Assembly: GCF_021976095.1 (NCBI RefSeq)
Contig: NW_025813486.1
Location: 3,900,564-3,964,563 of the forward strand
DNA: 64,000 nucleotides
Direction of reading: 5' to 3'
Origin: Xenia sp. Carnegie-2017
Lineage: Eukaryota > Cnidaria > Anthozoa > Malacalcyonacea > Xeniidae
The translations under genes were made by a program, and so were the position numbers. How positions within the stretch are numbered: position 1 is the stretch's first letter; every line of letters starts with the position of its first letter. This document shows, piece after piece, positions 57,701 to 64,000 of the stretch. Under the pieces are notes generated by a model. That model was given only the letters and a program-made list of their open reading frames with translations. It was not told the origin of the DNA and ran no database searches.

Positions 57701-58770
57701 CGTAACCTTCTAAGGCCAACTTCACTGTGTCCATTAACTGTGCTAATATTTTAGATGACATCAGTTCTAGTCTGGGAATTGTCTGCAATTTTATTTGCGC
57801 TATCCTTGTTTTCGACGTAAGCAACTCTACGTGGTAGGCACCGTTTAGCTCTGTCACAAAATATACGACCGCACAGTATGCCTTTTGGCGGGCATCTGCG
57901 TACCCATGCCAGTAACACTTTACCTTACCAAGTAAATTAACATACACACATCTCGCCACAACTAAATCCCTGACTCTCTCTAAATCTTCTATCCACCTCT
58001 CCCAACGTTGTTTTTGATACCTTCCAGCTCTTTATCCCATTCAGCTTTCTCAATACACAGCTCCTGAAACAATAACTTAGCACAAACTATAACTGGACTT
58101 ATAATAACTAAGGGATCGAATAATTCTGCAAGTATACTTAGTATATTTCGTTTACTTGGAATGAATGCCTATGCTCTTTAAGCCAATTTTTAGAGGCTAA
58201 ATACAAAGCGATCAGATTTACACTCCCATCCCAATCCTAGTACTTTCTCAAAACTTCCAGTGATACTATTTTCCCCAAATGATGCTTTGGCACAAGTTTG
58301 CTCACTTTCGAATTACTAAATTCTGCCCTTCTTTCTTCTAAAATGCTTCTTTCTCTCTTTTTTATTTTTTTCAAAACATTCTCATCGTTACTTAGCCACT
58401 TCCTAAGGCTAAATCTTCTCGCAGCCAATCACTCACTTGCTGACTCATACAACCTCATTACTTTTTTCTTGGATTGTTCACCGGACACTGGATCGTCGAC
58501 ATAAAAGCTATCTCTGATTTTATTGACAAATTCCTTGTCTATTTCTATGAATGAGTCTAAATGATACTGCAGTGTTGCATTCAACAAAAATGGAGAGCAG
58601 TTAATACAATTACTCTACAAAATTGATATCCTAAAGGTCTCACCCTCTCATTGTTTACATCATCAACCCATAAAAATCTTAGGCAGTCCCTGTCCAAAGT
58701 ATCAACTTCTATATTCAAAAATGCCTTTTCAATGTCTGCCACTAAAGCGACTCTCTTCTCTATAAAGTCC
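54775..58770 (-). mobile_element. BEL/Pao retrotransposon fossil
   Basis: Minus-strand order: reverse transcriptase piece (about 58.76-58.56 kb, VALVADIEKAFLNIEVD), RNase H/A17-like part (about 57.96-57.63 kb, QTIPRLELMSSKILAQL), integrase (about 57.5-56.8 kb), and the DUF5641 C-terminal region (about 56.8-56.6 kb, VGDVVLVFEESLKRG). This order is diagnostic of BEL/Pao. LTRs were not identified. Broken, with many breaks. Its lower end is rearranged into a 750-bp tandem duplication, and a hAT MITE sits at its upper end. Age: old core, but the duplication is recent. Confidence 0.85.
54970..56490. repeat. Tandem direct duplication, 750-bp period, in the BEL fossil
   Basis: The anchor GCATCCATCTCTAGTGG ends at 54990, 55740 and 56490, exactly 750 bp apart. 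55170-55690 and 55920-56440 differ at only a few bases. Confidence 0.9.
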
Positions 58771-58772
58771 AG

Positions 58773-59010
58773 GGGTTCTTAACCTGGGGTCCATGAGCCC
58801 CTAAGGGGTCCATGATGGTGCTTTAAGGGGTCCGCAAATCCAAATAAGAATATCTACAGTAGGCTACGTATTTCTATTGACCGATTAGAACAGGGGTTCT
58901 TAACCTTTTGTTGGTCACGGACCCCCAAAACATTCTAATGAAAGCTTTGGACCCCTTTAGAAGAAACACATCGCAATTGTCAAAATTAGCTTTTAATTAA
59001 TTTAGTAATA
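58773..59010. mobile_element. hAT MITE termini (CAGGGGTTCTTAACC), two adjacent copies
   Basis: CAGGGGTTCTTAACCTGGGG begins at about 58773 and CAGGGGTTCTTAACCTTTTG at about 58885, both followed by GGACCCC-type subterminal sequence. This is a common hAT terminus. The interior and outer end run toward the gap. Confidence 0.7.
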
Positions 59011-59152
59011 TAGTCCAGAAATTTGCAGACCAAACAGAAGCAAATTAATAATTCAACGAATAATAATGAATAATAAATCAATTACCGAGTCAATTAAGTT
59101 ATACAACAATTACAAAACCATAAAGAATCAAAATACAGTGCAGTAACCAATA

Positions 59153-59652
59153 NNNNNNNNNNNNNNNNNNNNNNNNNNNNNNNNNNNNNNNNNNNNNNNN
59201 NNNNNNNNNNNNNNNNNNNNNNNNNNNNNNNNNNNNNNNNNNNNNNNNNNNNNNNNNNNNNNNNNNNNNNNNNNNNNNNNNNNNNNNNNNNNNNNNNNNN
59301 NNNNNNNNNNNNNNNNNNNNNNNNNNNNNNNNNNNNNNNNNNNNNNNNNNNNNNNNNNNNNNNNNNNNNNNNNNNNNNNNNNNNNNNNNNNNNNNNNNNN
59401 NNNNNNNNNNNNNNNNNNNNNNNNNNNNNNNNNNNNNNNNNNNNNNNNNNNNNNNNNNNNNNNNNNNNNNNNNNNNNNNNNNNNNNNNNNNNNNNNNNNN
59501 NNNNNNNNNNNNNNNNNNNNNNNNNNNNNNNNNNNNNNNNNNNNNNNNNNNNNNNNNNNNNNNNNNNNNNNNNNNNNNNNNNNNNNNNNNNNNNNNNNNN
59601 NNNNNNNNNNNNNNNNNNNNNNNNNNNNNNNNNNNNNNNNNNNNNNNNNNNN
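59153..59652. other. Assembly gap (500 N)
   Basis: A run of exactly 500 N, a placeholder gap. Any ORF across it is meaningless. Confidence 0.99.
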
Positions 59653-61758
59653 CAGCTTTCGACTCGTTGCTTCGAGCCTTCATCAGAATGAGGATATTTA
59701 TTTACACGTGCTTTTAGCTTGGAGACGTTTAGAGCGTCTAATTGATTTCAGGGTGGATTAATGATTGATGGGGTGAAATGTTGCCATGGGTTTTGGTGTG
59801 TTGTTAATATGATTGGTGTTAGTAATATTAGAGGTAGTGTTTTAGTTTTGGTGTTGTTTGTATTTTTTTGTCCTTTTTCTTTTTAGCGTATATGGCATAA
59901 GAAAGGTTCGATATGTCTGCTTTATTGTGTCGTTGTCTTCACTGTACCAAGCTTCTTTGAATTCAAAGTGTGTGTTTAGTCTGTGCGTCCGAGTACTTGA
60001 AGTTTCTGTCCAGTCGAATGTGTGGTTGTTTCCGTGGGTATGTTCTGCCGGTAGTGAGTTCGGATTTCGTCGTTTTATATGTTTTTTTGTGTTCTGTTAG
60101 TCTGTTTCAATTTTTAGATGTTTGTCCTATGTATTGTTTTTTGAACAGTCTTTACATGGTATCATGTAGATCGCGTCAGTTGTATCATGAATTGTTGTTT
60201 TGTCTCATGCCGGTGAACACGATTTGAGTTTTGCGTAGGTTGCTGGGCGACGTTAATATTAAATGGTCGAAGAAGTCTGGCAGTCATTTCTGATGTTCCG
60301 TTTATGTATGGTAATGTGACGATTTTACCTGTTTCGTCCGGTTTGCTGCTTTGTCGGTTTGTGTTTTGTTTTGTATTTTGTATATATAGTTTGTTTTTAA
60401 GTAGGCTTCTAGGGTAATTTTGTTTTAATAAATGGAGTATAAGTAGTTGCGTTCTGTTTTTGGCTTCTTCCGTATTTACAATGAGGTTTATACTGTTGAA
60501 AAGTGTTCGAATGCAGCTTATTTTGTGTTGTGTGGATGATTGCTGTTGAAATCGAGTATTTGGTCTGTGTGGGTGGTTTTGCGGTATACTTGTGTGTTTA
60601 GTGTACCGTCATCTGTTCTGGTTAGCAGGATGTCGAGGAAGGCAAGTTGTTTGTCGTGTTCTTCGGTCTTTAGTAAAGGTATGTTCTTTGTGGTATTGTT
60701 TATGGTGTGTAGGATTTGTTCAGTTTTTTGTCTTTTCGGACTATGGCAAAGATGTCGTCGACATTATCTTTTCCATAGTCTGATGTTTTGTGTTGTTTGT
60801 GACTGATTGTGTTTCGAGGTGTTGTATGACAGCTTCTATGAGGAAGGTGGATAGTGGTGATCCCATTGGTGTGCCTGAAATTTGTCTGTAGTATGTGTTT
60901 TGGAAGGTGAATTCAGTGGAGAGGCAAAGGTTGAGTAAGTCTAGGATGTCATTTTGTCTAGGTGTGTTGTAGCTTGCCAAGTTTTGTCGTTTGTGAGTAG
61001 TTCGTTTGTAATTTGTTTGGCATGTCTAGTGGTATGGATGTGAAGAGTGATGTCACGTCGTAGGATATCATGATTTCGTCTGGTCGTAGTTTAATGTTTT
61101 CTAATACTGGCGAGGAAAGTGGTATTTCGATGGTGTGAGGTGAATTTTGACTAATGGATACAGAATGTTATAAAGATATTTTGAAAGTTCATACGTAGGT
61201 GATCCTGAAGCGATACGATAGGTCAGTGGGTTGCTTTATGGATTTTGCAGTCCGTAGAATTTGGCGGTGGATGCGTCATTGGGTCGGATTCTTCTGTAGT
61301 CGCTTTGCTTAGTTTCTTTTGTCTTTAGTTGTTTCAGTTTCTGGTTGATGCGGTTGGTGGTCGTTTTGCTGGGGTCTGTGTGGAGAAGTTCGTAGGTGGT
61401 GGTGGTTCTTGTAGAGTGGTTTTGGCTTTTGTCGATGTATTCTGATCTGTCCATGATAACTTGCTTTGCGTCCTTTGTCAGCTCGTAATATGATGAATTG
61501 TCGTCGTTTTGTAGGTTTTAATTGCTCGTAGTTCTTCGTAGTTTAGGGTGACAGGTGGTTTGTGGCAGAGGTTATTTGTGATTTGTGACGAATGTCTTCT
61601 TTCGTTTGGTCTGTTAAGTTGGTGTATTTTAAAGCGGATTCCAGGTCGGCAACGTAGTCAAGTTTGTTCGCGTCTTTAAAGTTGTAATTTAATCCTTTGT
61701 TTAAAATTTTAGTTTGCTGTTCGGTTAGTGGTTTGTTCGAGATGTTTGTGACAAACAT
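59653..61758 (-). mobile_element. Penelope-like element, minus copy
   Basis: Minus-strand reverse transcriptase of Penelope type: MFVTNISNKPLTEQQTKILN at the top, YNFKDANKLDYVADLESAL, then near 60.8-60.98 kb NDILDLLNLCLSTEFTFQN and YRQISGTPMGSPLSTFLIEA. A GIY-YIG endonuclease region follows at about 60.2-59.8 kb. It ends at the N gap with the same terminal sequence as the plus copy. Broken, with several breaks. The part upstream of the RT is absent. Confidence 0.85.
59657..59686 (-). ncRNA. Hammerhead-ribozyme-like core, minus copy
   Basis: On the minus strand: CTGATGA, a stem-loop (GGCTC, loop, GAGTC), then GAAA. Same sequence as 62300-62329. Penelope-like elements are known to carry hammerhead motifs in their terminal regions. 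Cleavage site and stems I/III were not resolved. Confidence 0.45.
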
Positions 61759-61759
61759 G

Positions 61760-62350
61760 CTTCACCAAACATAAAGACAAAACAACAATTCATGATACAA
61801 CTGACGCGATCTACATGATACCATGCAAAGACTGTTCAAAACAATACATAGGACAAACATCTAAAAAAATTGAAACAAGACTAACAGAACACAAAAACGC
61901 CATAAAACGACGAGATCCGAACTCACTACCGGCAGAACATACCCACGGAAACAACCACACATTCGACTGGACAGAAACTAAAGTACTCGGACGCGCACAG
62001 ACTAAACACGCACGCGAATTTAAAGAAGCTTGGTACAGTGAAGACAACGACACAATAAACAGACATATCGACATACCCATCATATACTCACAACTAAAGA
62101 AAAAGGACAAAAAAAATACAAACAACACCAAAACTAAAACACTACACTCTAATATTACTAACACCAATCATATTAACAACACACCAAAACCCATGGCAAC
62201 GCATTTCACCCCATCCAATCACATTAATCCACCCACTAATCCAATTAGACGCTCTAAACGTCTCCAAGCTAAAAGCACGTGTAAATAAATATCCTCATTC
62301 TGATGAAGGCTCGAAGCAACGAGTCGAAAGCTCAATAAAAATCATTTAAA
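61760..62350 (+). mobile_element. Penelope-like element, plus copy (GIY-YIG end only)
   Basis: The plus strand reads KHKDKTTIHDTTDAIYMIPC, then CSKQYIGQTSKKIETRLTEH, the GIY-YIG endonuclease with its C-x2-C motif, and a Lys/Asn/Thr-rich tail ending AKSTCK and stop near 62288. It begins one or two bases from where the minus copy starts, so the two are head to head. 5'-truncated; ends in CTCAATAAAAATC. Confidence 0.85.
62300..62329 (+). ncRNA. Hammerhead-ribozyme-like core, plus copy
   Basis: CTGATGA at 62300-62306, stem II GGCTC/GAGTC with loop GAAGCAAC, then GAAA at 62326-62329, close to the 3' end of the Penelope-like copy. Confidence 0.45.
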
Positions 62351-62419
62351 AATCCGGAGAAACGTTTATCTTTTATATATTCAATGCCTGGATTACAAAT
62401 TTTCAAACTTACACTAGTT

Positions 62420-62612
62420 GTTCTATATATAAACTATAGTTGTCTCAAAAACGCCACAGTTTTCTCATAATAACTATAGTTGTCTCTAAACACTATAGTT
62501 TTCTCAGATAAACGATAGTTTTCTCCTAAACACAATAGTTTATTCCTCTTATAAATTATATTTTTCTCATAAAAAATGTAGTTTTCTCCAAAAAAATAGT
62601 TTTTTGTTAAAA
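62420..62612. repeat. ACTATAGTTTTC minisatellite, second array
   Basis: About ten loose units (CTATAGTTTTCTC or variants). It abuts the ADPRH C-terminal fragment at about 62660 and is related to 4655-4850. Confidence 0.7.
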
Positions 62613-62659
62613 AGTAGTACTTTTCAGTTTTTTATCAAAAAAAAGGCAGTAAAATCTTG

Positions 62660-63022
62660 AACTACAGGGATTAATGAATGGAACCAGTGAGCCAAAGTTT
62701 ACAGTGACATATAACATACCTGAACGTGATGCTTTTTATAAATCTGTGAGTTGTGCAGGTTGGGGTGGGTTCAGTAGTCATGATGCACCAATGATTGCTT
62801 ACGATGCTTTGATTATGGCAAAAGATTCCTGGTTTCAATTTTGTTCTTGTTCTATGTTTCATGGTGGAGATAGTGACAGTACAGGAATATTGGCTGCAGC
62901 TTGGTGAGGTGGTATATATGGTATGAAAGGTGTATCCCTTGGAAATTATAGAAACCTGGAATATGGTCATAGGCTATGGAGCTGGGTAAAAAATTATTGA
63001 ATGTATCAAAGAATATGAAAAA
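62660..63022 (+). pseudogene. ADPRH: ADPRH C-terminal part, copy at 62 kb
   Basis: Plus-strand equivalent of 32227-32592: EPKFTVTYNIPERDAFYKSV, HDAPMIAYDALIMAKDSWFQ and MFHGGDSDSTG. A TGA replaces a Trp codon at 62905-62907, and a frameshift follows near 62970. The upstream half is absent, replaced by the minisatellite. Confidence 0.8.
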
Positions 63023-63184
63023 CTAACACGAAAGTATTTATTTAAGAAAATTTATGTCATAAAATTCTGTCATCCCAATATACTTTAGAATTGAATCATA
63101 CAATAAAAATTACTACTTGGTTATAACATAAAAACAACTTACTTTAGAAGTAAAGTATGAAGGACAATGTCAGATTCAGGGCAT

Positions 63185-63470
63185 GGGTAGTTCTAAGTTC
63201 TACTTAGGATGATTCTGTTAAATTATTCGAGGTTCGGCAATAACGTTCGGATAATATGTGAAATATTATGATTTTATTGTGGAACAAAATAACAACTTAC
63301 GTATAAGTTAACAACGATATTAGAATTAACAAGTTCACAATGTCACTTGATCTTGACATGTGTCATATCTACTTCATTATGCATGCAAGGCTATGTTGTT
63401 TATGTTTTTCGCGTGATGTTCATATCTTAACATTCCCTTTCGAAAAATATACAGATTCCTGGCTGTAGAG
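63185..63470. other. Insertion unique to the 62-kb copy of the duplicated block
   Basis: About 290 bp between sequences that are contiguous in the inverted copy at about 32000-32090. AT-rich; no clear inverted ends. Confidence 0.4.
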
Positions 63471-63689
63471 TAAGTTTATTAACTAGATATCAATGAAACT
63501 ATACATAGACAAGGACCATTACATCTTTAGGTTCATTTTACCTCAAAAAATGCAACATGCAAACGTTTCATTTACTACCAAAAATACCTTCTGAGGGAGA
63601 GGGGAGCTGATTTGGCAGGTGGAAACCTTGCTCCTACGGTCTATGTGTAAAAATTGACATAATTTGGAAGGCACAATTTTCTTTGAAAC

Positions 63690-64000
63690 ACGTAGCCACC
63701 AAAGTTCAACTGTAAAGCTTGGTCATATTCCCGAGTTTCATAATACAACACACTTAGATTTTTTAAACGACTTAACGATATCAACCTGACTAATTCCTAA
63801 CGTTTTTTTTTTGCGAATTTCTTTAGTTTTTTCGTGAAACTCTATAGCTTTGTCATAGTTTCCAGTTTTATAAGACACAATAACAGTACAAGATTGTTTA
63901 AAGACACAGCAACATCAACATGGTTTGGACCATAGTTTCCAGTTTTATAAGACACTGTAACAGTACAAGATTGTTTAAAGTCGCAGCGACATCAGCATGA
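63690..64000 (-). pseudogene. TPR-repeat remnant (receptor-like gene copy)
   Basis: The minus strand carries two to three decayed 42-residue TPR units (blocks equivalent to NNLGTVFYKTGNYDKA and KKNVRN), collinear with 31450-31790. The gene would continue beyond the window. Several frame breaks, so almost certainly inactive. Confidence 0.6.

Noticed and set aside
59099-59683. A 194-codon open frame
   Set aside because: It runs through the 500-N gap and means nothing.

Overview
The window is an AT-rich, intron-bearing metazoan sequence crowded with transposons, most likely from a cnidarian or another early-branching animal. The evidence is family content: a HEPN/NB-ARC/TPR receptor-like gene, a free-standing P2X7-type cytoplasmic domain, THAP and SAP/SWIM genes carried by DNA transposons, a BEN-domain gene, ADP-ribosylarginine hydrolase (ADPRH) copies, a terminal ribosomal protein S9 exon, and BEL, Ty3, copia, Penelope, LINE and hAT elements. 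The species cannot be named from this. No complete, unbroken host gene was found; nearly every host-like gene carries stops, a frameshift or missing exons.

Layout. 0-4.4 kb: a LINE 3' end, then a decayed BEN-domain gene on + with one exon duplicated. 4.65-10.9 kb: a palindromic minisatellite, an ADPRH exon fragment and a repeat carrying a spliced leader-type first exon, split by a Ty3/gypsy-like element with identical 96-bp LTRs (5658-9925). 10.3-14.2 kb: another first-exon repeat, a copia gag fossil and a Harbinger-like MITE. 14871-17076: a TTAA-flanked terminal-inverted-repeat (TIR) element carrying convergent THAP and P2X7-type genes. 18997-22727: a 3.7-kb element with about 280-bp TIRs and a multi-exon gene of unknown family; a paralogous unoccupied site lies at 24.63 kb. 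25-28.5 kb: a Penelope fragment, a hAT MITE and a second copy of the copia fossil. 28.7-31.75 kb: the HEPN/NB-ARC/TPR gene, convergent with an ADPRH C-terminal exon (32.2-32.6 kb). This TPR/ADPRH pair recurs inverted at 62.6-64 kb. 32.6-37.3 kb: more first-exon repeats interrupted by a hAT remnant, a fold-back element and a 2.35-kb TIR element. 37.8-38.25 kb: a tandem array with NRF1-like palindromes. 38.8-40.86 kb: a two-gene transposon remnant (DDE_Tnp_4-type transposase plus SAP/SWIM protein) abutting a truncated ADPRH gene (40.86-42.37 kb). 43.2-44.7 kb: an RPS9 exon and a LINE end. 44.9-49.7 kb: mostly featureless. 49.7-53.7 kb: a hAT transposase relic split by a hAT MITE, plus other MITEs. 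54.8-58.8 kb: a BEL/Pao fossil with a 750-bp tandem duplication. 59.15-59.65 kb: a gap of Ns. 59.65-62.35 kb: two Penelope-like copies head to head, each ending in a hammerhead-like motif.

The genes do not form a pathway. Three associations stand out: (i) DNA transposons carrying non-transposase-like genes (THAP plus P2X7-type; DDE_Tnp_4 plus SAP/SWIM; a Cys-rich multi-exon protein); (ii) repeated linkage of TPR receptor and ADPRH fragments; (iii) five dispersed copies of one non-coding first exon with an intact splice donor. All family assignments come from reading motifs by eye; no search was run.
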